64,000 nt of DNA from Mesobaculum littorinae (GTDB lineage: Bacteria > Pseudomonadota > Alphaproteobacteria > Rhodobacterales > Rhodobacteraceae): contig NZ_RQXX01000002.1 in assembly GCF_004011175.1 (NCBI RefSeq), positions 1 through 64,000 on the forward strand, given 5' to 3'. Under the pieces are notes generated by a model that worked only from the letters and a program-made list of their open reading frames with translations, did no database searches and was not told the DNA's origin. The translations under genes and the position numbers were made by a program. Below are positions 24,753-33,828 of this stretch, piece by piece (the stretch's first letter is position 1; each line of letters starts with the position of its first letter).

Positions 24753-25589
24753 TCAGGTGTCGGCGGTCACGTCCTGACGCTGCTGGCCCAGACCTTCGAT
24801 CCCCAGTTCGACCACGTCGCCGGCCTTCAGGAACCGTTGCGGGGACATGCCGAGGCCCACGCCCGGCGGGGTCCCGGTCGAGATCACGTCACCCGGATGC
24901 AGGGTCATGAACTGCGACAGGTAGCTGACCAGGAATGCCACGCCGTAGACCATGGTCGAGGTGGTGCCGTCCTGCATGGTTTCGCCGTTGACGGTCAGCC
25001 ACATCTTGAGGTTCTGCGGATCGGCGACCTCGTCCGGGGTCACCAGCCAGGGGCCGATCTGGCCGAAGTTGTCGCAGCTTTTGCCCTTGGTCCACTGGCC
25101 CTGGCGTTCGGCCTGGAATGCGCGCTCGGACACGTCGTTGGTGATGGCGTAGCCCGCGACATGGGTCAGCGCATCGGCCTCGCTGACGTATTTCGCCTTC
25201 TTGCCGATCACGATGGCCAGTTCGACCTCCCAATCGGTTTTCTCCGACCCGCGGGGGATCACGATGGGGTCGTTGGGTCCGCAGATGGCGCTGGTGGCCT
25301 TCATGAAGATGATCGGCTCGGACGGGACGGTGGCGCCGGTTTCGGCGGCGTGGTCCGAGTAGTTGAGACCGATGCAGATGAACTTTCCCGTGCCGCCGAT
25401 GCAGGGGCCGAGGCGGGGATTGCCTTCGACCTTGGGCAGGCTGTCGGGGTCCACGTTCAGCGCGCCGAGGTCGGTCAGGACGTCGCCCGACAGGTCGGCG
25501 GTGACGCCGGAGAGGTCACGCAGGCTGCCATCGGCGGCCAGGACGCCGGGCTTTTCCTGGCCGGGCTCTCCGTAGCGGAGGAATTTCAT
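24753..25589 (-). CDS. FAH-family hydrolase, probable 2,4-diketo-3-deoxy-L-fuconate hydrolase
   Basis: This 278-residue protein belongs to the fumarylacetoacetate hydrolase fold, with ICIGLNYSDHAAE, the metal-binding WEVELAIVIGK and ISTGTPPGVGLGM motifs. It resembles ureidoglycolate-lyase-annotated proteins, many of which act on diketo-deoxy sugar acids. The adjacent SDR looks like 2-keto-3-deoxy-L-fuconate dehydrogenase. Together they would cleave the diketo acid to pyruvate and L-lactate in the non-phosphorylated L-fucose route. The gene lies 14 bases after the SDR and is cotranscribed. Specificity is inferred from the partner gene. Confidence 0.8.
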   Translation of the reverse strand: MKFLRYGEPGQEKPGVLAADGSLRDLSGVTADLSGDVLTDLGALNVDPDSLPKVEGNPRLGPCIGGTGKFICIGLNYSDHAAETGATVPSEPIIFMKATSAICGPNDPIVIPRGSEKTDWEVELAIVIGKKAKYVSEADALTHVAGYAITNDVSERAFQAERQGQWTKGKSCDNFGQIGPWLVTPDEVADPQNLKMWLTVNGETMQDGTTSTMVYGVAFLVSYLSQFMTLHPGDVISTGTPPGVGLGMSPQRFLKAGDVVELGIEGLGQQRQDVTADT

Positions 25590-25603
25590 CGGGGTCTCCT
25601 TTT

Positions 25604-26326
25604 TCAGATGGTCCAGCCGCCATCGATACAGACGGCCTGTCCGGTGGTGTAGGTGGCGCGGGCAAGGTAGACGGCCAGGTCCGCGATCTCGTCCGCCTCG
25701 CCGATGCGACCCATGGGCTGGCGCGCGATGAAGGCGGTGCGCGCGGCGTCGTAGTCGCCCGTGGCCGCCAGCCGGTCGTCCAGCGACGGCGACTGCACCG
25801 TGCCGGGGCAGATGGCGTTGCAGCGGATGCCCTGGTCCACGTAGTCGGCGGCGACCGACTTGGTCAGCCCCAGCACCGCCGCCTTGGTGACGGAATAGGC
25901 AAAGCGGTTGGGCACGCCCTTCACCGCGCTCGCGACCGAGCTCATGTTGAGGATGCAGCCCGCGCCACGCTCCAGCATCCCCGGCAGGATGGCGCGGATC
26001 GTGCGGACCATCGCCTTGACGTTGAGGTCGAAGGCGAAGTCGAGGTCGGCGTCGCTGGCCTCGAGGATGGTGCCGTTGTGAACCACGCCCGCGCAGTTGA
26101 AGAGGATATCGACCGGGCCGATCTGGCTGACCAGCGTGGCGATGGCCGCGTCGTCCAGCACGTCCAGCCGGTGCGTCTGGCAGTCCGAGAGCCCTTGCAG
26201 TCCCGCCGCGTTGATGTCGGTGGCGTGGACCGTGGCGCCCGCGCGGGCAAAGGCCAGGGCGCTGGCGCGCCCGATGCCCTGTGCCGCTGCGGTGATCAGC
26301 ACGGTCTTTCCTTCCAACTCAGCCAT
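25604..26326 (-). CDS. SDR, probable 2-keto-3-deoxy-L-fuconate dehydrogenase
   Basis: This 240-residue short-chain dehydrogenase starts at MAELEGKTVLI. Motifs are TAAAQGIG, NCAG and the Tyr-x3-Lys pair in FAYSVTKAA. Long stretches such as AICPGTVQSPSLDDRLAATG and FIARQPMGRIG closely resemble the L-fucose pathway dehydrogenase that oxidises 2-keto-3-deoxy-L-fuconate to the 2,4-diketo acid. The ATG at 26326 overlaps the end of the upstream MaoC gene, which supports this start over the frame opening at 26368. Fuconate dehydratase and fucose dehydrogenase genes are not in the window. Confidence 0.82.
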   Translation of the reverse strand: MAELEGKTVLITAAAQGIGRASALAFARAGATVHATDINAAGLQGLSDCQTHRLDVLDDAAIATLVSQIGPVDILFNCAGVVHNGTILEASDADLDFAFDLNVKAMVRTIRAILPGMLERGAGCILNMSSVASAVKGVPNRFAYSVTKAAVLGLTKSVAADYVDQGIRCNAICPGTVQSPSLDDRLAATGDYDAARTAFIARQPMGRIGEADEIADLAVYLARATYTTGQAVCIDGGWTI

Positions 26327-26816
26327 TCCGGGGCCTCCGTTCGACGATGTGGATATGTTCGCAGACAAGGCCGGTGTGGTGCCGTTCGTTCAGAACCTCG
26401 ACCTTCTCGAACAGCCGGGCCGAGTTCGGGCGCTTCGGGTCATCCGCCATCCGCGCATCGGTCCGTCGCGTGCGGATGGTGTCACCGATGAAGACCGGCC
26501 GGATGTACCGCAGCCGGTCGTAGCCATGGGAAAACGCCACCGGGTCCACCCCGCTCGCCGTCAGGCCGATGGAGACGACCGGCGTGCCATGCGCGATGCG
26601 TCCCTTGAAGTCGCTCCGGGCCATGAACCCGGCGTCCATGTGGTGCATCTGCCCTGCCCCCAGCGGGTGATCCGGTTTCAGTCTTAGGGCATGACGGGTC
26701 TCGGTGTCACTGATGTTGGATAGAGCGGGCGTGACTGGACGGCACGGATGCTGAACCCGCGCCGGGTGGGAGGTGGCGAGGGTCTGCCCTTCCACCCGGA
26801 CCGGTCGCGCGCCCAT
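26319..26816 (-). CDS. MaoC-like hot-dog-fold dehydratase
   Basis: This 165-residue frame has a clear MaoC-like C-terminal two thirds: HHMDAGFMARSDFKGRIAHG with the hydratase histidines, YDRLRYIRPVFIGDTIR and a final HIHIVERRP strand. The first ~35 residues are less typical (HPARVQHPCRPV) and may reflect an uncertain start or some decay. It overlaps the SDR start by 8 bases and probably belongs to the same sugar-acid operon. The reaction is presumably hydration or dehydration of a deoxy-sugar acid or acyl-CoA and cannot be specified. Confidence 0.65.
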   Translation of the reverse strand: MGARPVRVEGQTLATSHPARVQHPCRPVTPALSNISDTETRHALRLKPDHPLGAGQMHHMDAGFMARSDFKGRIAHGTPVVSIGLTASGVDPVAFSHGYDRLRYIRPVFIGDTIRTRRTDARMADDPKRPNSARLFEKVEVLNERHHTGLVCEHIHIVERRPRNG

Positions 26817-26905
26817 CTCTTCGGCGCCGAAACCGGCCGGTCGCTGCGCGCCTGAGGGCGCGGACCGAGGGGGAGGGGGCCGGGCCGGAATGGAAGATAT
26901 CTTTC

Positions 26906-27352
26906 ATGTCGAGTGATCTGCGTCGAAGACTTGCCGCCCCCGCAAAACGCCGCCCCATCGTGATCTTCGGCGCCGGATCCATCCTGGGCTGCAAGCATCT
27001 GCCCGCATGGGCTGAGGGCAGCTACGAGGTGGCGGGCACCTTCGACCCCGACGCGGCCAAGGCCGCCGAACCGGCCGCGGCGCACGGCACCAGGGCCTCG
27101 TCCGAGGCGCAGGCGCAGGCGGTCGACGGCGCGGTCTTCGACTTCTCCACGCTCTCCGGTTCCGGGGCGGCGAAGGCGGCGCCCTCCCAAAGGGCGCTCC
27201 CGATGCCGCCGTCCCCCACGCCGCACCGGCACGTGTGCAGACCCGCTGCCCCCCGGCCGGCCTCTGCCCCTTGTGCCGGGTCAGAATGCGGCCGGGGCGC
27301 GGCCGGAGCGCGGTCGTGGCGGTGGCTTCGCAGCCTTCGCACCACTGCCTGA
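26906..27352 (+). pseudogene. Truncated Gfo/Idh/MocA-family oxidoreductase
   Basis: The frame starts like an intact NAD-dependent sugar oxidoreductase: MSSDLRRRLAAPAKRRPIVI, then FGAGSILGCKHLPAW with the Rossmann glycines and EVAGTFDPDAAKA. After about 80 residues (near VDGAVFDF) the similarity stops, and the rest is Arg/Pro/Ala low-complexity sequence up to 27352. The family is normally 330-380 residues, so the catalytic domain is gone. It is divergent from the MaoC-SDR-FAH operon and was probably part of the same pathway. Translation of a short useless peptide is possible. Confidence 0.75.
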
Positions 27353-27489
27353 GAGGCCCGCGGCCATGTCGGTGTCGGCCCCGGACCACGTGCTTTCCCC
27401 GGCTTTTCCCGGGTGGGCTTGACGTTGCTTTGGGACGGGTGCGGGGGCGTTCGACCCGCGGCCTGTGGAGCCTGCGGGGTCCGCGCCGG

Positions 27490-28431
27490 TCAGGCGGCGG
27501 CCGCGGCGACGCGGAAACCCGCGTTGCAGGTAGAGCTGTCGGGCGTATTGGCGGTGCGCGAGTGGACGTAGAAGCGTTCGCAGTAGCTGTCGTCGCACAG
27601 GAAAGACCCGCCGCGCTGGACCCGGCGATCGCCCGCCTCGGGGCCCGCGGGATCGCGCGACAGGCGCGGGGCGGGAGGGCGGCCGAACCAGTCGCCAACC
27701 CATTCCCAGACATTGCCGCAGGTGTTCCACAGGCCATAGTCGTTGGGGACGAAGGCGCGGACCGGCGCGGTGCCGACATGGCCGTCCTCGGCGCTGTTTT
27801 CCGTGGGGAACCGTCCCTGCCAGACGTTCATCGCGTGCCGTCCGCCGGGCGTGCGTTCGTTGCCCCAAGGAAACTTGGTCCGCGCGCGTCCGCCGCGGGC
27901 GGCGAATTCCCACTCCGCCTCGGTCGGCAGGCGCAGGCCGGCCCAGGTGCAGTAGGCCTGCGCGTCGAACCACGACACGTGCACCACCGGGTGGTCGCCG
28001 CGCCCCTCGAGGTCGCTGCCGGTACCTTCGGGCGCGGACCAGCAGGCGCCGTCGACCACGCGCCACCACGGCAGGCCGGGCGGATGGTCGGGCCAGCGCA
28101 CCGGATCGGGCAGCAGCAGGTGGAACACCGACGACCAGCCATCTGTCTCGGCGATCGTGCGGTGCCCGGTCTCGGCCACGAAAGCCGCCCAGTCGTCGTT
28201 GGTGACCGCCGTCGCCGAGATGCGGAAGGGCGACACCCGTACCTTGCGCCGCGGCGCATCGAAATCGCCGGGATGGCGGGCGGTGCGCGCGCCCATGTCG
28301 AAGAACCCGCCCTTGAGCTCGATCAGCGCCGCGGCGAGGCGCGCGCGGGTTTCGGGCGCCGCCCGCGGCTGGGCGGAGGGCTCGGGCAGGGGGCCGGTGC
28401 GGCCGGACGGGGAACAGCAACTGGCGGACAT
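27490..28431 (-). CDS. Formylglycine-generating enzyme (sulfatase-activating)
   Basis: This 313-residue FGE-sulfatase-domain protein oxidises the active-site cysteine of type I sulfatases to formylglycine. The two catalytic cysteines are Cys279 and Cys284 in GGSFLCDDSYCERF, as in aerobic FGE. Other family signatures are MGARTARHPGDF, PVVHVSWFDAQAYCTWAGLR, RLPTEAEWEFAARGG and GNVWEWVGDWF. Its divergent neighbour at 28617 is a sulfatase with a CxPSR motif, its obvious client. The N-terminal ~30 residues contain a CC pair and are poorly conserved, so the start is approximate. Confidence 0.93.
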   Translation of the reverse strand: MSASCCSPSGRTGPLPEPSAQPRAAPETRARLAAALIELKGGFFDMGARTARHPGDFDAPRRKVRVSPFRISATAVTNDDWAAFVAETGHRTIAETDGWSSVFHLLLPDPVRWPDHPPGLPWWRVVDGACWSAPEGTGSDLEGRGDHPVVHVSWFDAQAYCTWAGLRLPTEAEWEFAARGGRARTKFPWGNERTPGGRHAMNVWQGRFPTENSAEDGHVGTAPVRAFVPNDYGLWNTCGNVWEWVGDWFGRPPAPRLSRDPAGPEAGDRRVQRGGSFLCDDSYCERFYVHSRTANTPDSSTCNAGFRVAAAAA

Positions 28432-28616
28432 GGAGCCTTGGCTTCGGTCTGGCGTATGGGCCGCGCCGTTCTAGCGCCGCTTCGGGGCGGTGTCACCTGC
28501 CGCACCCCACGGACGCCTGTTCAAACGCCGCGGGCTGCGGCATGACGGGCAGAGGGCAGAGGGCAGAGGGCGACGGCGCAGGCCGGAGGCTGCCCGCGAC
28601 AAGGGGGAGGGCCCGG

Positions 28617-29918
28617 ATGACGACCCGGAAGAACGTCGTTCTGATCAGTTTCGACGATGCGGTGTCCTACTGGCACTATCGCTCGGTCTTCGGTGTGCCG
28701 CTGCAGACCCCGAACCTGGACCGGATCTGCGCCGAAGCGACGGTGTTCGACGCGGCCTACTGCCAGGCGCCGATCTGCGGGCCGTCGCGGGCCAGTTTCA
28801 TGTCCGGCAAGGCGCCGCCGCAGACCGGCATCTACGACAATACGGTCGATGTCTTCGACCGCGTCGCTCCCGAGGATATCTGGACCCGCCGCCTGCGGGA
28901 CGCCGGCTGGTTCTGTTCCTCGGGCGGCAAGGTGCACCATGGCTATACCCCGCTGAAGCGCCGCCATCACGGACGCATCTACAGCGACCGGCAGAAAAGG
29001 TTCGATGCCGATACCAGCCTGCCGCCCGAGGCCGATCTGGTGAAGTTCGGCGGCCATCGCGGCGGCAAGGCCACCGCCGATCCGGCGCATGATGCCAGCT
29101 ACTACGACCACCAGGTCGCGGACTCGGCCATCGAGTTCCTGACGACCTACGACGGCGACGCGCCGTTCTACCGCGAGGTCGGGTTCTATTCGCCGCACGG
29201 GCCGCACTACACGCCCGCCCGGTTCAAGGAGATGTACGACGAAGCCGCCTTTGTCCCCCCCGCAGACTGGGACGCGGGCTGGCCCGAGGACCTGTTCATC
29301 CGCGAGCGTGTTCCGCCGCGCGACCTGCTGGAGGAGGGGCGGGCGAAGTGGTGGCGCAAGTCGGTGCGCAACTACTTCTCGGCCATGACCCACGGGGATT
29401 ACCACCTGGGCCGGGTGTGGGAGGCGCTGATGGCGTCACCGCACGCCGACAACACGCTGGTGCTGATCGTCGCGGATCACGGGTTCCACCTGGGCGACCG
29501 CAACAGGTTCTCGAAGTTCACGCTGTTCGATCAGGTGGGGCGGGTGCCCTTCATCCTGTGGGATCCCGCGCGTCGGCAGGGGCAGCGCGTGTCGGATCCC
29601 GTGGCGCTGCTGGATCTGGGGCCGACGGTGCTGGACCACCTGGGGCTTTCCCCGATCGAGGGCAGCCCCGGCCGGTCTCTGCGGCCGCTCTGCGACGGCG
29701 CGCGGGCGCCCGAGCGGGCGGTGCCGACCTTTTCCAACGACGGGATCGCGGTGCGCCATGGCCGCTACCGGCTGATCCGCTACGCCGACGGCAGCACCCA
29801 GTTCTTCGATCTCGAAACGGATTTCTGGCAGCAAAGGGACCTTGGCCAGGGCCATCCCGACTATGCCGCCACGCTGGCCGCACTGGAGCGTACCGCCCAC
29901 GAGCACGGCGCCGCCTGA
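28617..29918 (+). CDS. Type I sulfatase (iduronate-2-sulfatase-like)
   Basis: This 433-residue sulfatase has the maturation signature CGPSR at residues 54-58; Cys54 would become formylglycine. Metal ligands include Asp13-Asp14 in ISFDDA and the DHG of LIVADHGFHLGDRNRFSKF. The AYCQAPICGPSRASF context and TPNLDRI resemble the iduronate-2-sulfatase/S1_7-like group. There is no signal peptide, so it acts on imported sulfated sugars in the cytoplasm. I start at the ATG at 28617, preceded by GGGGGAGGG; the frame upstream is repetitive and lacks support. It is divergent from its own formylglycine-generating enzyme. Confidence 0.92.
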   Translation: MTTRKNVVLISFDDAVSYWHYRSVFGVPLQTPNLDRICAEATVFDAAYCQAPICGPSRASFMSGKAPPQTGIYDNTVDVFDRVAPEDIWTRRLRDAGWFCSSGGKVHHGYTPLKRRHHGRIYSDRQKRFDADTSLPPEADLVKFGGHRGGKATADPAHDASYYDHQVADSAIEFLTTYDGDAPFYREVGFYSPHGPHYTPARFKEMYDEAAFVPPADWDAGWPEDLFIRERVPPRDLLEEGRAKWWRKSVRNYFSAMTHGDYHLGRVWEALMASPHADNTLVLIVADHGFHLGDRNRFSKFTLFDQVGRVPFILWDPARRQGQRVSDPVALLDLGPTVLDHLGLSPIEGSPGRSLRPLCDGARAPERAVPTFSNDGIAVRHGRYRLIRYADGSTQFFDLETDFWQQRDLGQGHPDYAATLAALERTAHEHGAA

Positions 29919-30104
29919 GGGGGCTGGGCAGACGGGGCGGAGCAGGCGGGGCGGAGCCCGCCGGACAGGGCAGTTGGGGGAGGGCATCCGGGCGGGGCGG
30001 GCATCCGGGGACGAGGCCGTCGAGGTGACCCGCAGAGAACGATCCGCCGTAGGGAGCCGGACGGCGCAAAACCAAACGGGCTGCGTCCGCAGGGATGAAC
30101 CGAC

Positions 30105-30407
30105 CGGCGCCCGGGCAGTCCCCGCAGCGCGGCGCGCTGGGCGGCGCGGAGGATGACTTGCGCCTCGGGGGCCGTGTCGTGCTCGGGCTCGGCGAAGACC
30201 CGGCTGATAGTCACCACCCCCAGCGCGAGAGATCGTGCTGCGCGCTCGGATCGAGGGCAGGGCGCGGTTGCGCTCAAGATGGTCGAGATAGCCCACGGAC
30301 AAACCCGTGGCCCCGGCCAGCCGCTGCAGCATCAGGCCGCGGGCCCGGCGCGGATCGCGCATGCGCGCGTCGACGATCTCTTGCGTCTCGCGGTCCGGTC
30401 GGCTCAT
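30105..30407 (-). pseudogene. XRE-family regulator, frameshifted remnant
   Basis: The ATG at 30407 opens a good helix-turn-helix regulator: ARGLMLQRLAGATGLSVGYL then LERNRALPSIRARSTISRA. Near 30220 one base is missing. The continuation LGVVTISRVFAEPEHDTAPE and AQVILRAAQRA lies in another frame, as expected for an XRE-cupin regulator. The cupin domain itself is absent. Read in the first frame, the product would run into Arg/Pro-rich nonsense. It lies between the sulfatase and the kdgK operon and may once have regulated one of them. Confidence 0.75.
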
Positions 30408-30560
30408 CTAGGAAGAGATCGCATTTTCGTACTGACGGCCAGAAATGCGGGTGCAGTAACAACTCTCTTTCAAGGTGGGATACCACCGGCCCGCCCGCCG
30501 CGCCCGTGACCGAAGGGGCGGCGCGCGACCCGGGTGCCCGGCCCTTGGCCGACAGAGCGG

Positions 30561-31463
30561 CTAACGCATCAGCGCGCCGCGAACCTGTATGACCTCGGCG
30601 GCGCAGCGCGCGGCGCTGCGCACGGCCTCGTCCGGGGCGGCGCCGTCCAGTGTCGCGGCCAGGAAGGTGCCGGCAAAGCTGTCGCCTGCCGCCGTGGTAT
30701 CCACCACGCGCGCGACGGGCGCCACCGGAAGGCTGACAGGCTCGGCCCCTTGCGACCAGAGGACGACCGGACCGCCGCCGTTCTTGACCACCACCTGCCG
30801 AGCCCCCTGCGCGCGGTAGCGGGCGATGGTGTCGGCCGGCGTGGCATCGCCGAAAAGGGCGGTCTCTTCGTCGAAGCTGGGCAGCAGGATGTCCGAGACG
30901 GCGGCCGTGGCCATCACCTCGCGCTGCATGGTCGCGCGATCCTCCCACAGCGCGGGGCGCAGGTTGGTGTCGAAGGATACCGTGGTGCCCGCCGCCCGCG
31001 CCCGGGCCAGCGCCGCGCGCAGCGTGTCGCGCCCCGCGGGCGGCAGGATGGCGCAGGTGATCCCCGACAGGTGGACATGCGCGGCACCGTTCAGCACGCC
31101 CGCCAGCCAATCGGCGTCCTGGGCCAGCAGGCGGGCGGCGGAGTTGCCGCGCCAGTAGCTGAACGCGCGTTCGCCGTGGGTGAGCGAGATCATGTAAAGC
31201 CCGACGGTGCGTCCCGACACCCGGCGCAGGGTGTCCGCGGCGATGCCTTCGCCGGCGATGAACCCCGCCATCTCGTCCGAGATCGCGTCTTCGCCGAGGC
31301 AGCTGCCATAGGCCACACGCCAGCCGTCCCCCAGCGCGCGGCGCGCGTACCACGCCGCGTTGAAGGTGTCGCCCGCGAAGCCCCGGCGATAGGTGCCGTC
31401 GCCGGCGTCCGACAGCTCGACCATGCACTCGCCGAGGCAGAGCAGGGTGCGTGCGGCGGCCAT
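30561..31463 (-). CDS. kdgK: 2-keto-3-deoxygluconate kinase (PfkB family)
   Basis: This 300-residue PfkB sugar kinase carries LCLGECMVELSD at the start, the substrate region GFAGDTFNAAWYARRAL and the catalytic signature VDTTAAGDSFAGTFLA near residue 245. The GDTFNAA pattern is typical of 2-keto-3-deoxygluconate kinases. It would phosphorylate the 2-keto-3-deoxygluconate made by UxuA. It is the last gene of the gntR-dctPQM-idnD-kdgK run, starting 5 bases after idnD. The aldolase that would follow is not in the window. Confidence 0.88.
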   Translation of the reverse strand: MAAARTLLCLGECMVELSDAGDGTYRRGFAGDTFNAAWYARRALGDGWRVAYGSCLGEDAISDEMAGFIAGEGIAADTLRRVSGRTVGLYMISLTHGERAFSYWRGNSAARLLAQDADWLAGVLNGAAHVHLSGITCAILPPAGRDTLRAALARARAAGTTVSFDTNLRPALWEDRATMQREVMATAAVSDILLPSFDEETALFGDATPADTIARYRAQGARQVVVKNGGGPVVLWSQGAEPVSLPVAPVARVVDTTAAGDSFAGTFLAATLDGAAPDEAVRSAARCAAEVIQVRGALMR

Positions 31464-31468
31464 CGCGC

Positions 31469-32527
31469 TCAGGCCCCGGCGAAGGTCAGGTGCACCTTGA
31501 CCGACCTGCGGCGGTCGGCGGCGGCGGCGAAGGCGTCGATCGCCTGTTCCATCGGCCATGTCCCGGTGATCGCCGGGCGCACGTCGATCCGGCGGGTGCC
31601 GATGGCGGCGACCGCCTCGGCGAACTCGACGTCGAAGCGGAAGCTGCCCTGGGTCACGATTTCCTTGCCCACGATCTGGTTCAGCGGCACCTGCGTGGGC
31701 CCGGCCGAGCCTACCTGGATCAGCCCTCCGCGCGGGCGCAGGCAGGCCACGGCCTGGGCAATGGCCGGCGCCGCGGCCGAGCATTCGAAGACCAGGTCGA
31801 TCTGCCCCTTGTCCGCGGTCAGCCGGTCGAGTGCAGACGCATCCGTGCGCACGTTCACGACCTCGGTCGCGCCCATCCGGCGCGCGACCTCCAGCGGCAT
31901 GTCCTCGAGGTCGGTGACCACGATCTCGGCCGCGCCGGCCTGTGCGGCGACGGCGGTGCAGAACGCCCCGATCGGGCCCGCGCCGGTCACCAGCACCCGG
32001 CGGCCCGCGATGTCGCCCGCGATGCGCGCGGCATGCAGGCAGACGGCCAGCGGCTCGGCGCAGGCGGCCTCGGCCACCGAGACGTCGCCCCGCAGGGGGT
32101 GGCACTGGCCCGCGCCCACGGTCACCCGGTCGCGGAACAGCCCCTGCGCGTGGGGCAGGTACATGGCCGAGCCCAGGAAGGTCATGTTCGGGCATTGGTT
32201 CGCCATGCCCGCAGTACAGAAGGCGCAGGTGCCGCAGGGGTGGCTGGGGTTCACCGCGACCAGGTCGCCGGGGGCGAGCCCGGTCACCCCCTCGCCCAGC
32301 GCCACGACATGACCCGCGGCCTCGTGGCCGAGGATGATCGGCTCGCGCACCTGGATCGTGCCGATGCCGCCGTCGCGGAAGTAATGCATGTCCGACCCGC
32401 AGATCCCGCCGGCGCCGATGGCGACGGTGACCTGGCCGGGCCCGGGGGGCACGGCGCTCTGGGTTTCGATCCGCAGGTCGTCGCGCCCGTGCAGGCGGCA
32501 GATGCGGATGGTGTCGTCGGAGGCCAT
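31469..32527 (-). CDS. idnD: L-idonate 5-dehydrogenase-like zinc alcohol dehydrogenase
   Basis: This 352-residue medium-chain dehydrogenase has catalytic zinc ligands in GGICGSDMHYF and GHEAAGHV, structural zinc cysteines in HPCGTCAFCTAGMANQC, and a Rossmann motif VTGAGPIGAF. The run FLGSAMYLPHAQG is characteristic of L-idonate 5-dehydrogenase. It would interconvert a sugar acid such as L-idonate and 5-ketogluconate, though gulonate- or galactonate-type substrates are also possible. I start at the ATG at 32527 after AGGAGC. It lies between the transporter genes and kdgK. Confidence 0.85.
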   Translation of the reverse strand: MASDDTIRICRLHGRDDLRIETQSAVPPGPGQVTVAIGAGGICGSDMHYFRDGGIGTIQVREPIILGHEAAGHVVALGEGVTGLAPGDLVAVNPSHPCGTCAFCTAGMANQCPNMTFLGSAMYLPHAQGLFRDRVTVGAGQCHPLRGDVSVAEAACAEPLAVCLHAARIAGDIAGRRVLVTGAGPIGAFCTAVAAQAGAAEIVVTDLEDMPLEVARRMGATEVVNVRTDASALDRLTADKGQIDLVFECSAAAPAIAQAVACLRPRGGLIQVGSAGPTQVPLNQIVGKEIVTQGSFRFDVEFAEAVAAIGTRRIDVRPAITGTWPMEQAIDAFAAAADRRRSVKVHLTFAGA

Positions 32528-32549
32528 GGAAGCTCCTGTCATCAACGGA

Positions 32550-33824
32550 TCAGTTCAGCAGCGAGGGCAGCCATGTCGCGATCGCCGGGATGTAGCTGAC
32601 CGCGAACAGGACAACGAGGTTCGTCAGAAGAAAGGGCAGGATCGCCACCACGACGGGCGTCAGCGGGATCCGCGCGATGCCCGCACAGACGAAGAGGCAG
32701 ACGCCCACGGGCGGGGTGGTCAGGCCGATCATCAGGTTCAGCACCGCGAAGGTGGCAAAGTGGATCGGGTCGATCCCCACGGTGAAGGCCAGCTGCGACA
32801 GCGGCACGAAGAGGATGATCAGCGCGGCGATGGTCTCCATGAACATGCCGACGAAGAGCAGCAGCAGGTTGATGATCAGGATCACCAGGATGCGGCTGTC
32901 GGTCATCGACAGCACCGCGTTGGCCAGCATCTGCGGAATACGCTCGGACACCAGGATCCAGCCGAAGACATTGGCAAATCCCACGAGCGCGAGGATCCCG
33001 GCCGAGGCGACGGCGCTGTCGATCACGATCGCGGGCAGGGCGCGCCAGTCCAGTTCGCGGTAGATCACGCCGCCCACGATCAGCGCGTAGACGCTGGCCA
33101 CGATGGCGGTTTCGGTCGGCGTCGCCAGGCCCGAGATCAGGCCGTAGATGATGAATCCGGTCATCGCCAGCGCCCAGGACGCCGATCCGAAGGACCGCAC
33201 GACCTCGCCCCAGCCCTGCCATTCCTGACGGGGGAAATTGCGGCGGCGCGAGATGATCCAGCAGGTGAGCATCATCGCCAGGCCCATCAGGATGCCAGGC
33301 ACGGCGCCGGCCAAGAACATCTGCCCGACCGAGATCCCGGCCAGCGAGCCCACGATGATCATCGGCACCGACGGCGGGATGATCGGTCCCACGGTCGAGG
33401 ACGCGGCGGTGACGGCGGCCGAGAAGTCGGCCGGATAGCCCGCCTTCTTCATCCCCGGGATCATCACGCCCCCGATCGAGGCCGCGTCGGCCACCGCGGT
33501 GCCGGTGATCCCGCCGAACAGCATCGAGGCGGCGATATTGGTCAGCCCCAGGCCGCCCCGCACCCAGCCGACCAGCGCGGTAGCAAAGCGGATGATCCGC
33601 TCGGTGATGCCGCCCTGGTTCATCAGGTTGCCGGCCAGGATGAAGCCGGGGATCGACAGCAGCACGAAGACGTCCATGCCGGCGTACATCTTCTGCGGAA
33701 TGGCCACCGGGTTCAGCCCGGCGACGAAGATGTAGGCCAGCGACGACAGGCCCAGCGTCACCGCCACGGGCACGCCGATGACAAGCCCCGCGACGAAGAC
33801 GGAAAACAGAACGGCGACATCCAT
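32550..33824 (-). CDS. dctM: TRAP transporter large permease (DctM-like)
   Basis: This 424-residue membrane protein has about 12 helices and DctM/SiaM-family motifs, such as PGFILAGNLMNQGGITERII, PSVPMIIVGSLAGISVGQMFLAG and TPPVGVCLFVC. With DctQ it forms the inner-membrane, sodium-driven part of a tripartite transporter. It starts 4 bases after dctQ. Given the neighbouring enzymes, the cargo is probably an aldonate or hexuronate. Confidence 0.95.
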   Translation of the reverse strand: MDVAVLFSVFVAGLVIGVPVAVTLGLSSLAYIFVAGLNPVAIPQKMYAGMDVFVLLSIPGFILAGNLMNQGGITERIIRFATALVGWVRGGLGLTNIAASMLFGGITGTAVADAASIGGVMIPGMKKAGYPADFSAAVTAASSTVGPIIPPSVPMIIVGSLAGISVGQMFLAGAVPGILMGLAMMLTCWIISRRRNFPRQEWQGWGEVVRSFGSASWALAMTGFIIYGLISGLATPTETAIVASVYALIVGGVIYRELDWRALPAIVIDSAVASAGILALVGFANVFGWILVSERIPQMLANAVLSMTDSRILVILIINLLLLFVGMFMETIAALIILFVPLSQLAFTVGIDPIHFATFAVLNLMIGLTTPPVGVCLFVCAGIARIPLTPVVVAILPFLLTNLVVLFAVSYIPAIATWLPSLLN

Positions 33825-33828
33825 GGCG

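Noticed and set aside
29919-30104. GGCGGGGC-type repeats after the sulfatase as a CRISPR or tandem repeat array
   Set aside because: The units are short, irregular and simply G/C-rich; there is no constant repeat with unique spacers.
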